DNA of 10,998 bases. Origin: Hamiltosporidium magnivora (Eukaryota > Microsporidia > Dubosqiidae). The translations under genes and the position numbers were made by a program. The DNA is taken from NCBI GenBank assembly GCA_004325065.1, contig PITI01000549.1, positions 1 through 10,998 of the forward strand. The letters run 5' to 3'. Below are positions 1 to 8,003 of the stretch, piece after piece (within the stretch, counting starts at the first letter, position 1; every line of letters starts with the position of its first letter). The notes beneath the pieces are model-generated. The model was not told where the DNA came from. It searched no databases and saw nothing but the letters and a program-made list of their open reading frames with translations.

Positions 1-270
1 CTTAGTAGATTTACAAATTTTTTTATTTTTTGCTTGGTATATTTCTTGATTTTAAGAGATTATATTTTTGTTTTCAGTTTAATTTTGAAGAGAAACGAAG
101 AGGTCTATGCCGATAAATATGCTGTAAGTTTGGGATATAGAGAGGAATTAGCTTATAGTTTGTTTAAAATTACATACAAATTTTCTTGTTTACAAGAGTC
201 TAGCATTTATAATTTTATAAAATTTGTACATCCTAGCACTATCACGAGAATAAAAAGAATTTGTAGATAA
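1..270 (+). CDS. STE24: CAAX prenyl protease, STE24/M48 family, C-terminal part (5' end outside window)
   Basis: The frame is open from base 1 to a TAA at 268-270, giving 89 residues that are the tail of a longer protein. Seen: a hydrophobic segment (about residues 6-30, FFIFCLVYFLILRDYIFVFS), then RNEEVYADKYAVSLGY, then a closing VHPSTITRIKRI. In M48 zinc metalloproteases of the Ste24 type, a glutamate in an ExxAD motif after the last membrane segments supplies the third zinc ligand, and a HPxxxxRI/L motif sits near the C-terminus; both fit here (EVYAD and HPSTITRI). The HExxH helix would lie upstream of the window. Ste24 enzymes are multipass proteases of the ER and inner nuclear membrane that trim prenylated CAAX proteins and clear clogged translocons. 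A TTG at 34 is not a credible start, because the frame continues upstream without a stop. A related M48 protease is the main alternative. Confidence 0.8.
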   Translation, partial: LSRFTNFFIFCLVYFLILRDYIFVFSLILKRNEEVYADKYAVSLGYREELAYSLFKITYKFSCLQESSIYNFIKFVHPSTITRIKRICR

Positions 271-314
271 AGTAAAATTTTATTTGTGATATTTTAATTT
301 ATTGTTTTAAATTA

Positions 315-320
315 AATAAA
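315..320 (+). promoter_or_regulatory. Polyadenylation signal AATAAA after the STE24-like gene
   Basis: An exact AATAAA lies 45 bp past the stop codon, in an AT-rich 70-bp spacer that separates this gene from the convergent pseudogene. The motif is cheap in DNA this AT-rich, so the support is its position. Confidence 0.4.
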
Positions 321-339
321 AATATATTGTCTACGAGAT

Positions 340-1525
340 TTATTCCATCGAATTATTTTTAAATTGTTTTTGGACACTTTTATAAATTTCTGCTACCTCT
401 TTTATTAATTCTTCTTCATCTAAATCTTTTTTATATATTTCTGTTAGATTCTCCTTTGTACTTACCTCCAAAATATGTAGAAAGGTATTTTTTTGTTTTT
501 ATTTGTTTAATACCATCTTAGGGTTACTAGCTTGTCTAAAAGGAGGTATTGCTGCTTCGGGAATATCGTTTTTATACATGCACTAATTTATGCACTATCC
601 TAACCTTTTTCGACATCGGTTATGGTTAAGTTCCTCTTTTTTAATAAAAAAAGATCACCTAGAACGCCATTTTGAGTACAATCGAATAGATATATGTTCT
701 TAGATTCGTTATATTTAAACTTTTTAAAATATGTCTTATGATATTTTATCAAAATAACATCCCGGGTTATCAAGAAAGACATTTTTAGCGATACAGTTAT
801 TTATGAGGCGCACAACACATTGATAAATAGGTCATAATTTTTAACTTTTTTCTCTTAAACTAGGTGAAGTGAGTCTTTGGGAATTTTTTCTATCTACCCG
901 AGAGTTATCATATTTTTCTTTTGTCTAAAATAAAAATAACATATCTTGTGTTACATATTTGACATTGGTTTTAATTCTATGGTTAAGCTTATATCTGCAT
1001 ACACTCTTCAAGAATTTCTTGAATTGAGTGACGACTTATTCGCCTTTTAGACCAAACTTAAAATATTTAGATGACTAGATGAGGCATCTAATCCTTTATT
1101 AACGTCTTCTAGTATAGTCTTTCCCGAGTCTTTTTTTCGCATCGTGTCACCGAATTCTTTACCGGTTTACCGGATTTTTACAAAATTGAAACATAACTTC
1201 TGCACGCCAAAATAAATTTATATCCTGTATATAGCAAAACACTGCTCCATCACATGGCTTTCTATTCCATTTCTTTCCCAATCTAAAAGAGGCAAAACAC
1301 TCATAATCTCGTTCATTTTTTCATTATTTAACCTTACTAGGGTTTTTGTTTTTATATTTCGTAATATAATGTTGAAATCTGAGTCTTTTCTACATTACTC
1401 TAATGAATTCCTCACCTTACAACCTAATTTTACTTTTAAGGAGTTTTTTTTATCGGTGCAATGTGTGGTTTATTATTATTCACAGGCTGTTGATTGTTTC
1501 TCTTCGAGTTGATATTTACTTGCAT
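340..1525 (-). pseudogene. Decayed protein gene, unrecognised, multiple stops and frameshifts
   Basis: No single frame is open, but on the minus strand coding-like pieces follow one another collinearly. An ATG at 1525 starts MQVNINSKRNNQQPVNNN and runs about 29 codons. After a one-base shift comes LKVKLGCKVRNSLE, a stop, then FNIILRNIKTKTLVRLNN continuing in frame into LPLLDWERNGIESHVMEQ. Further pieces include KDSGKTILEDVNKGLDAS, the 60-codon stretch at 600-782 (contains NIYLFDCTQNGVLGDLFL), and, after another shift, DIPEAAIPPFRQASNPKM. The end is acidic and helical (KKDLDEEELIKEVAEIYK), with a final TAA at 340-342. The intact product would have been about 390 residues. These pieces use normal amino-acid mixtures, unlike the Phe/Lys/Asn noise of the spacers. 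I recognise no family. A transposase remnant is possible, but no catalytic motif is visible. It converges on the STE24-like gene with about 70 bp between stops. Confidence 0.55.
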
Positions 1526-1795
1526 TTTCAAGAAAATCCGAGATCTTATGATAAATAAATATTAATGAATATTTCTATAATTTTAAATTTATTCTACGAT
1601 ATTTATTTATTTTGTCTTTTTAAAAAATGATTTCACAAAATCTTTTTTATTCATCATTTCTGTAAAACAATTTATAACCTATAATTCACATTCGATATTT
1701 AAATTTTAAAAGAAACATGCTGTTACGCTCGCAAAACGAACTTAATTTTGTATTCAACAAAAATATAAAGATACACAGGATTGTTTCCACAACAT
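1526..1795. other. AT-rich spacer between pseudogene and retrotransposon 3' end
   Basis: This spacer holds the presumed former promoter of the decayed gene. It is dominated by A/T runs and short ATTTATTTAT-like stretches. I see no ORF, tRNA or clear repeat. No clean poly(A) or short-repeat tail of the neighbouring retroelement was recognised here, so the 3' boundary of that element is approximate. Confidence 0.5.
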
Positions 1796-2345
1796 ATTAT
1801 CCTTAGCTATAGATGTTTGCTATATTTTTCGGGCTTAAAAACCCATGAACTGTTTGCTCGTATATTTTCCAGATCTTTACATCCGCATTTTTAGCCGTTC
1901 CTATGCAGTTACTTACTTATTCCAGTCCTCTTATACCTCTCTGTATTAAAGAGGAACAAATGGAACGCCAATATATATGTCGCTGATAAAAGCCCCGGCA
2001 TTTTCTAGGTCTATTTCTCTTTCCTGGAAAGTCGGTTTCAATGAGTCAAACCATTTCAGTCTTGTCTTCCTCTTAGTTGTTTGCCCATGCATCTTGCTCC
2101 ATATGTTCGTTTAGGGATTCTTTCATTTCCATTCTGCTTATATGTCCAAACCATCGCGAATTTCCTTATCTATTTTCTCAAATAATGATTCCGTCAAAGA
2201 CACTCTCTGATCTTCTGGTTTCTGATTCGGTCTCTTCTATTTCCCTTAATATGTGTAAAAGAAATCTTATTTCAGTGACTTGTATTCTGTTAGATCTGCT
2301 TATTGGAGTGCCCAGGATTCACAACCATATGTCAAGTTAGGAACA
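1795..2345 (-). pseudogene. LINE C-terminal region, broken
   Basis: Minus-strand pieces include LTYGCESWALQ (about 2305-2340), RRDRIRNQKIRECL (about 2200-2250), RIPKRTYGARCMGKQLRG (about 2085-2140), WFDSLKPTFQEREIDLEN (about 2000-2055) and a weaker final block around 1810-1920. LTYGCESW followed by RRDRIRNxxIRE and a basic GKxxRGRP-like stretch is the usual tail of RTE/CR1-like polymerases in animals. The frame changes several times. The reading past about 1900 is tentative and the 3' end is not sharply defined. Confidence 0.75.
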
Positions 2346-2639
2346 TAAATTGATGAGTATTTAGCTATCTGAGTTTTGTTAGATATTTTTTTCTTGCCTA
2401 AAAATGCTTTGTTAATGCTTATACAGTCCTCCAGGACCCCTATTCTAGCGTTAAGATCTTTATCAGGTCTTCCATCTGCTCTTAGAGTTTTTCCAAAGTA
2501 TTCAAACCCTTCTACTTGTTTTAGAAGGACTTCGTCTAATCATATTGAGTGCTCTGTGTACTTCTTAGATATTACCATTGTTTCGGTTTTGCTTTTATTT
2601 ATCCTTTATCCTCTGATCTTTTGGCCTATATTCTAAATT

Positions 2640-3310
2640 TTTAGATTTTCGTTTAAATATTGTTCTAATTTCGAGAACAAGACTAAGTCGTCGGCGTATG
2701 TCAATACTGTAAACTCGGCTTCTATCATAGACTATTTTTCTAGCTTAAACTGTCTGTTCTTCTTTTGCATTCCTTCATTGTTTCTCCTTTAAAATTATAA
2801 ATAAAATAAGTGCAAGGTATATCTCTTTGTCTTACTCCAGAGGATGTAATAAGTTCATCTGAAGGTGTATTTCCGTTCTAACCATGTTTCGGTAAATCTT
2901 ATAGAAGATTTGTATTCGTTTGCTAAGAATATTCTGTACACCTCTTTTATGTAAAACCTACCAAAGCCTAGACCACTGCACACTATCAAATGATTTCTCT
3001 GAATTAATGAAGCAAGTGTGAATATCATTACCATATTCGCTAATTTTCATAGTTGCGTTTTGGACTTTAGAATTTATATTCATGATGATTCGATTGTTTC
3101 GGAACTCAAATTGCTTTTTAGTAAAAGATGTTCTACTTGTATCTATTGTCTTTCTTACGATATCCTTGTGTATATTTTTATTGAGACACTTAGTAAGGCT
3201 ATTCTCTAGTGATTTTGGCGGTTTCTGTTATCTTCCTTCTTGTGTATTGGCGTTATTATAGCTACTTCTCGATCTCGCAGTATAGCGGCTTGCCTCCAAG
3301 CTATTCTTAT
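2640..3310 (-). pseudogene. LINE reverse transcriptase domain, YADD motif, broken
   Basis: The minus strand shows the polymerase motifs in the expected order and spacing: EVAIITPIHKKEDNRNR (about 3225-3280), the QFEFRNNRIIMNI block (usual form GFR), HTCFINSEKSFDSVQWSR (FDS at 2982-2990; the first metal-binding Asp position reads Asn in FIN, where the family has FID), SGVRQRDIP (about 2828-2845) and TVLTYADDLVLFSKLE with YADD encoded at 2687-2698. YADD is the catalytic box of non-LTR reverse transcriptases. Stops and frameshifts occur between blocks, for example after SRLW and after SGVRQ. Asn in place of the catalytic Asp is a further inactivating change, if that alignment is right. Confidence 0.9.
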
Positions 3311-3399
3311 TACATTTAAAAGAAGGTTTTCCCCTATTTACCCAGAAAGCTAGGAAACTAGAAACCATGGCATCATTTTTTTTAAGCTTTAACAATCTT

Positions 3400-4130
3400 C
3401 ATTTTCTTAAAGGTTTTCTAAAATCAGTCTTGGGTTTTTCCCCTCGTTTTCATAATTTTACGGCTTATTATCATTAGGGTCAATCACTGATTTACGATCT
3501 TTTGAGCTGGCATTAGACAATTCGTGAAAGTATTCTCTTTTCTTTGCTATAACCTGTTTTCATCCCATAAAAGCTCTCATTCTTTGCTTAGGACAAATTT
3601 TAGAGGACAGTCTTTGGTATTTCTCATTTTCATAAGACCCAGTAGAATAGTTTTTGATTTTCAGAAAAAATTTCCGTGCAAAAACTGTCCAAACTTTCCA
3701 CAGCCTGTTTTTTCCGCTTCTCTGACTGCGTTTGTAACTTTTCTTTGTTGGTTTTTGCAATCCAGATAATTTTCATTCGAACTGAATCCTTTATATTCTT
3801 TCCATATACTCCTCTTTTCTTTAATTCCTGTTTTTATAGGTTCAGATCACCATCTTGTCATCTTTATGTTTTTCCCACCCTGGTTCATATTTCCACAGAT
3901 TTCTTCTGCTATAGTCAGTATTTTTGTTCTGAATATATCCCATGCTTCTTCTTGGTCTTCTAATTTAGCATTTATCCCCATGACTTTTACTTTTTCACTA
4001 ATCAGTTTTTTGAAACGGGTTTGTTTTCTTGTAATTTTGGTTCAGCAATCTTTATTTATTCTCAGAGATTCTTCTTGTTATTGCAATACTTTTTCTTGCT
4101 CTTTTTTTGTGCATTAACTACTCTTTTCGG
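3400..4130 (-). pseudogene. LINE linker between endonuclease and reverse transcriptase, partly open
   Basis: The minus strand reads TRFKKLISEKVKVMGINA then EEAWDIFRTKILTIAEEI (about 3895-4020) with no stop, followed after shifts by AVREAEKTGCGKFGQFL (about 3680-3740) and a basic stretch. In LINE proteins this region carries an Arg/Lys-rich helix ending in a W-x-K-F-like motif before the polymerase, and the spacing fits. Stops appear again toward 3400-3560, where the sequence is most eroded. The plus-strand open stretches that overlie this region are antisense shadows. Confidence 0.7.
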
Positions 4131-4199
4131 AACTAGTAAATTATTGTCGCTTCCTATTTTCGAGCTTCTCATTACTCCAGAGTCTCTGCGGCTTGTATG

Positions 4200-4960
4200 G
4201 CCACTTCTTTTTATCAAAATGTAATCGATTAAGACTTTTGATTTTTTGAAAGTTCAGCTGTGGTAAATTTATGAATCTCTTTGTATGAGAAGGTTGTGTT
4301 GGTGGTAATCATTACGTTGGCTATAAAGATTGTAGTAATCAAGTTAGGTGATTATTGCTGAATTCTCACTTGAATACGCCGTTTACTCTTTCTGCCTTTT
4401 CAAGTTTGTTATTTACTCTGCTATTTAGGTCTCCAAGTTCATAAAATTTGTTATGATTGAATCAATTGTAGAATAAAACTGTTCATAAAACCCCTCCTTG
4501 CTCTCCTTCAATTCTTTCTTATTCGGTGCATAGACTACCACCAGGGTTATAGTCATTATCCTTATTTTATTTTTAAACTCATTATTTTTTCATTGATGAA
4601 ATTCCACTCACATATGTTATTCAATACGTCTCTGTTAAATCGGAAATCGACACCAGCTTTTTCCCTTTGATTTATTGGGACAACAAAATATAAAATAAGG
4701 AAGCCATCTTTCTTGGTTTCGCAACACTGTTTTTTCTATTTGGTTTCAGTCATTGCGAGACATTTTACTTTTGTTTCGCTCATTACATCAACAAGTTCTT
4801 TTGTTTTCTCCGGTAAGCCTCTTGCATTCTATGTTCTATAGGTTAAAGTTTTATTGTGATGCCATTTCATTGGTTTTTGTTTTATTCCGTATTGTCCGCA
4901 TTTGTTTCTTTTAATCTGTTGAATTTCGGGTGTACAGGGAATGGGCTTGCTCATTCCTAG
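4200..4960 (-). pseudogene. LINE endonuclease domain (APE/EEP type), broken
   Basis: Seen in order on the minus strand: NARGLPEKTKELVDVMSE, CLAMTETK (near 4740-4770), KAGVDFRFNRDVLNNI, INEKIMSLKIK, then a frame change into VVVYAPNK (near 4520-4545), GFYEQFYSTIDS, LGDLNSRVNNKLEKAERV (GDLNS at 4420-4434) and IDYILIK (near 4210-4229). These match the established motifs of the LINE apurinic-like endonuclease: the TETK metal-binding Glu, YAPN, GDLN/GDFN, and the late DYIL stretch. A TAG stands just before NARGL, where such proteins usually have Trp (WNxRGL), consistent with a TGG to TAG change. At least three stops and two or three frameshifts fall inside the domain. This enzyme normally nicks target DNA to prime reverse transcription. 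Confidence 0.88.
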
Positions 4961-5140
4961 CTTGGTGAATGGTGCGCCTACTAAGCCTCCGAGCCTGCAA
5001 TTTCCTTATAGTACGCTGCCGCACTAAGTGGGTGCCCATCTCCAGCGGTGAGGACGCGACTATCAAGAATTACCCATGTAAGTAAGAGTAGATATCTCTG
5101 GATCCTCCTGGGCTGAGAGGTCCTTGATAAGTGGCATAAT
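4920..5140 (-). other. GC-rich 5' end of the LINE
   Basis: This block is clearly richer in G+C than everything around it. On the minus strand it starts near CAAGGACCTCTCAGCCCAGG and ends near the first coding motifs. A short frame from ATG at 5039 reads MGTHLVRQRTIRKLQARR and then stops after about 43 codons. A different frame (GGLVGAPFTKLGMSKPIP) runs straight toward the endonuclease, so the second is the more likely original N-terminus. It probably contained the 5' UTR and internal promoter. Confidence 0.5.
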
Positions 5141-5149
5141 GAAATTTCA

Positions 5150-5990
5150 GAATATATTTACCTATCATATTTTTTCTATTCTGTTTTATTAGGATTTAAA
5201 TTTATAGTAGTTTTAACCATCGCTTTTTTCACTCAATCAAGATCTCCATCTAATTTCCCCAATTTTTGTGTTGCAATTCATTTATATAAATAATTTTCTT
5301 TATCCAAACAAAAATTTCGTCGTAACATGCCCAAATCGATTATCTATTTATAGTATAACTTCCTAATTATTTTTATTAAAAATCTTTAAATTTAATCAGG
5401 TGTAAAATTTCATGAAGCTATTCTTGCAATAATTGTTTTATAATATTATCATGAATAATATAGATAAATGGCACACAGGAAAGGTATGAAAGCATCAATA
5501 TTATTATAAAATTGTTTATTTACAGTAAACTTCTCGGAAAAAGAAATTTTAACCAACTGATTTGTACTATTTTTAAAAAGAAATCTTTAGAAAATTAAAA
5601 AAAATATATTCTTCATGATTTTCTTGCTACATACTAAAATCTAGAAAATAATTTTACAATATTTCTTAAAATATTTTTTTGATGAAATAGAATCTTTCAC
5701 GTGTTTCATGTTCTACTTCTGTACACAATTATTGGTTGTCTAAGATTTATGAACAAATAGAAAGAGATATATCTTAATCGAAGTACTCTTGTTGGTATCT
5801 TGTAATATTTTAAGCAATTAAACATTTTGAGAGGAGTCGTCGTCGTCGGCATATGAATGATTATCTAAATGATAAATTTATAGAATTAAATTAACATTTT
5901 ACCATCTTAAGATAAAGAAACATTGTAATATAATTTTGTCTGTAATCTTAAATATCAACTTTGAAAAAAATAAAAGAAATTTTTTTTTCC
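5150..5990. other. AT-rich intergenic spacer without a gene
   Basis: There is no ORF of note on either strand. The only features are a short (GTC)4 run at 5836-5847 and a loose inverted AT-rich pair around 5425-5445 and 5495-5515 that is too imperfect to call. The long A/T tracts are typical of the spacers here. Confidence 0.5.
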
Positions 5991-5993
5991 ATT

Positions 5994-6116
5994 TTTAAGA
6001 TTGTATGAACAATACATAGTAATAGAGTAAATTAAATGAAATATTTTCTTTAAGATTGTATGAACAATACATAGTAATAGAGTAAATTAAATGAAATATT
6101 TTCTTTAAGATTGTAT
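5994..6116. repeat. Perfect 55-bp tandem repeat, about 2.2 copies
   Basis: Two consecutive 55-bp units are identical, each beginning TTTAAGATTGTATGAACAAT, and a third copy starts at about 6104 and breaks off after AGATTGTAT. It lies about 90 bp beyond the stop codon of the Spt20-like gene, so it is noncoding. Identity between copies means the duplication is recent or homogenised. Confidence 0.9.
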
Positions 6117-6155
6117 AAGCAAAGATAAGATTAAAGAAAATTAAAGAAAATATAT

Positions 6156-6161
6156 TTTATT
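6156..6161 (-). promoter_or_regulatory. Polyadenylation signal AATAAA of the Spt20-like gene
   Basis: On the minus strand AATAAA stands about 43 bp past the stop codon. A perfect 7-bp hairpin (AAGTATT at 6188-6194, AATACTT at 6199-6205, four-base loop) overlaps the stop codon and may be incidental in AT-rich DNA. Confidence 0.4.
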
Positions 6162-6203
6162 AGTTTACATTTGTTTTTGTGGTTTAAAAGTATTAAAAAA
6201 TAC

Positions 6204-8003
6204 TTATTTGAATGTATTGTTTTTCCAATCAAAAAAGAAACCGTCGATTGTTCTTGGATTAGAATTGGGAGGATTTGGATTTTGATTTCTATTTAATTTT
6301 TGTTTTTTATCATCTAATTTTTCATCTTTGAGTGGCTGTGTTTGATTTTTAAAGATTTGTTGAGGAATATTTGGTTTTTCCATATTAATTTTAATTGAAC
6401 TTTTAAAGTTTTGATTTGCTGGAATTTGTCGAGTTTGTGACATATTTGGTTGAGGAATGGTTGATCTTTCATAATTAATTGTTTCCAAACTTTTAAAGTT
6501 TTGATTTACTGGAATTTGTCGATTTTGTGACATATTTGGTTGAGGAATAGTTGATCTTTCATAATTAATTGTTTCCAAACTTTTAAAGTTTTGATTTGCT
6601 GGAATTTGTCGATTTAAGGGCACATTTGATTGAGGAATGATTGGTCTTTCGGGAATATTTGTGTCCAAGGCTTTGAAGTGTTGATTTGTAGAAATTTGTC
6701 TAGTTGGTGGCATATTCGGTTGAGGAATGGTTAATCTTTCATAATTAATTGTTTCCATATTTTTAAAGTTTGAATTTGCTGAAATTTGTCGAGTTTGTGG
6801 CATATTTGGTTGAGGAATGGTTGGTCCCTCTGAATTATTTGTCGCTGAACTTTTTAAGTTTTGATTTGCAGATAGTTGTCGTACTGATTGCATATTTGTA
6901 AACGTTTGGTGACCTTTTTGAACATATGGACTAGTATAATATCTAGACTCTCTAAGATCTTGTAAGCCATAATTTATATGTCCTTTAGGGCTTTGAAAAT
7001 CATTATTCCGTAAAATCGGTGTAGTATGATTCGACATAATCTTAGGTGTTTGTTGTGGTGAAAATCTTACATTTGGAGGTGAAATTAATTCTTTGGCCAT
7101 TTGAATGTCAATAAATTCAACAATAATTTCAAAATCTGTTATATTTTTTTTATAATTTATTTTGGTCTGTTCAAACAAATCATTGACTTGCTTAATCGTT
7201 GCAAACTTACTTTTGATCATTGTTCCATTTTTATGTGTATCAATTTCTCTTCCCTTTCTAAAAATTACTTCAAAATATTTCGAAAATAAAAAAGCATTCA
7301 TTGAAAAGAACCAACCATGTCCTTTAAACTTAAGAGTTCTATAAAGTTTAGAATCCTTAATAACCAAATCTTTTCGATTCCCTCCAAAAACTTCGTTAGG
7401 AAAATTTTTATAAACTCTTCTCAATTCATTTATACCACAAATAAGTTTAAATAAATCTTTATTTTTATTTTCTTTAAATTTGATGAAATCATATTTTTTT
7501 AAATTATATTCTTTTAATTTATACTCTTGAAATATTTTAGTAGAAGGATTCAGATCAAGATGTACACTTTCATTACTTATAAGTGTTGGATCGGGTTTCA
7601 ATATAACTTTGAAGTTTCTACCATCTCTCATATCATATATATCCACAATACAATGATCACTACCAGGTTTTAGAAGATCAAACAGATCAGGATGTAACTT
7701 ATTAAGATTAATACAATTAATTAATTTTTTTGTATATTCGTTATACGTATGTCTTGTCTCTGTATTTAATATTGTTATTGTTAAATAGTTTGTAAATAAT
7801 TTTATTGTTAGTACATCTGTATCTGTGGTATAAATCTTTTTTGAAATGTGTGTGTTGTTTTGCATGTTTATATTCTTTGTGTCTGTATCTGTGGTATAAA
7901 TCTTTTTTGAAATGTGTGTGTTGTTTTGCATGTTTATATTCTTTGTGTCTGTATCTGTGTTGCTAATCTTTTTTGAAATGTGTGTGTTGTTTTGCATACC
8001 CAT
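6204..8003 (-). CDS. Spt20-like protein (candidate SAGA coactivator subunit) with two repeat arrays
   Basis: An intact 599-residue ORF. Residues 3-63 are 22-residue repeats (MQNNTHISKKIYTTDTDT). Residues about 64-150 hold the conserved part: DVLTIKLFTNYLTITIL, then LHPDLFDLLKPGSDHCIVDIYDMRDG and KVILKPDPTLI. In Spt20 proteins an opening beta-rich stretch leads to a P-x-x-L-x-x-L helix, a GC(L/I)IVEIxDxR strand and a (L/I)LRP strand; DHCIVDIYDMR and VILKPD match that pattern and order. Residues 150-330 are Lys-rich and globular in appearance (includes GHGWFFSMNAFLFSKYFE). Residues 378-548 are about 5.7 repeats of 30 residues rich in Pro, Gln and Asn (TIPQPNMSQNRQIP). The tail ends DGFFFDWKNNTFK. 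Yeast and animal Spt20 keep SAGA together and also have Gln-rich C-termini, so a nuclear transcription role is a reasonable inference. The family call rests on one short block. No intron is seen. Starts at M3, M25 or M47 are also possible. Confidence 0.6.
   Translation of the reverse strand: MGMQNNTHISKKISNTDTDTKNINMQNNTHISKKIYTTDTDTKNINMQNNTHISKKIYTTDTDVLTIKLFTNYLTITILNTETRHTYNEYTKKLINCINLNKLHPDLFDLLKPGSDHCIVDIYDMRDGRNFKVILKPDPTLISNESVHLDLNPSTKIFQEYKLKEYNLKKYDFIKFKENKNKDLFKLICGINELRRVYKNFPNEVFGGNRKDLVIKDSKLYRTLKFKGHGWFFSMNAFLFSKYFEVIFRKGREIDTHKNGTMIKSKFATIKQVNDLFEQTKINYKKNITDFEIIVEFIDIQMAKELISPPNVRFSPQQTPKIMSNHTTPILRNNDFQSPKGHINYGLQDLRESRYYTSPYVQKGHQTFTNMQSVRQLSANQNLKSSATNNSEGPTIPQPNMPQTRQISANSNFKNMETINYERLTIPQPNMPPTRQISTNQHFKALDTNIPERPIIPQSNVPLNRQIPANQNFKSLETINYERSTIPQPNMSQNRQIPVNQNFKSLETINYERSTIPQPNMSQTRQIPANQNFKSSIKINMEKPNIPQQIFKNQTQPLKDEKLDDKKQKLNRNQNPNPPNSNPRTIDGFFFDWKNNTFK
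6373..6890 (-). repeat. In-frame 90-bp minisatellite encoding 30-residue repeats
   Basis: Unit boundaries marked by GGAATTTGTC or close variants fall at 6421, 6511, 6601, 6691, 6781 and 6871, which is exactly 90 bp apart, with a partial unit on the low side. The units at 6421-6510 and 6511-6600 are almost identical; the outer ones have diverged, chiefly by substitutions that keep the reading frame. Each unit encodes a pattern like NQNFKSLETINYERSTIPQP. The graded divergence points to repeated slippage or unequal exchange, with the newest duplication toward the C-terminal end. Confidence 0.92.
7816..8000 (-). repeat. 66-bp tandem repeat spanning the start codon region, about 2.8 copies
   Basis: Units starting at 7816, 7882 and 7948 are 66 bp apart and nearly identical. 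Each contains ATG followed by CAAAACAACACACACATTTC on the minus strand. The repeat is in frame and yields Met at residues 3, 25 and 47. The last unit runs straight into the conserved domain (TTDTDVLTIKLF). The copies differ mainly at the first unit (ISNTDTD against IYTTDTD). Confidence 0.92.

Larger units (their letters stand above)
1795..5140 (-). mobile_element. Degenerate non-LTR retrotransposon (LINE), RTE-like layout
   Basis: On the minus strand, fragments in shifting frames give the complete order of a one-ORF LINE: GC-rich 5' end (about 4920-5140), APE-type endonuclease (about 4200-4860), basic linker (about 3400-4130), reverse transcriptase (about 2640-3310) and C-terminal region (about 1800-2340). 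The total of about 3.3 kb, the lack of a separate upstream gag-like ORF and the endonuclease-first order suggest the RTE-type group. The clade is an inference; CR1 or Jockey-like elements share many of these motifs. Many in-frame stops and several frameshifts show it is dead. No LTRs were seen. Target-site duplications were not identified, so both ends are approximate. Its base composition, especially at the 5' end, is richer in GC than the flanks. Confidence 0.88.

Noticed and set aside
2077..4224. Five or more plus-strand open frames of 63 to 95 codons
   Set aside because: They lie opposite the LINE endonuclease, linker and polymerase and are rich in Phe, Ser and Leu, as expected for antisense shadows of AT-rich coding DNA.
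5415..5520. Small inverted-repeat element (MITE)
   Set aside because: The two AT-rich arms match only partly and no target duplication is visible; such pairs are expected by chance at this base composition.
5831..5856. Second YADD reverse-transcriptase remnant (minus strand reads SYADDDDSS)
   Set aside because: The Asp run comes from a (GTC)4 microsatellite and no other polymerase motif is found within several hundred bases on either side.
7101..7344. Plus-strand ORFs of 60 to 62 codons within the Spt20-like gene
   Set aside because: They overlap the intact 599-codon minus-strand gene and start from unremarkable contexts.
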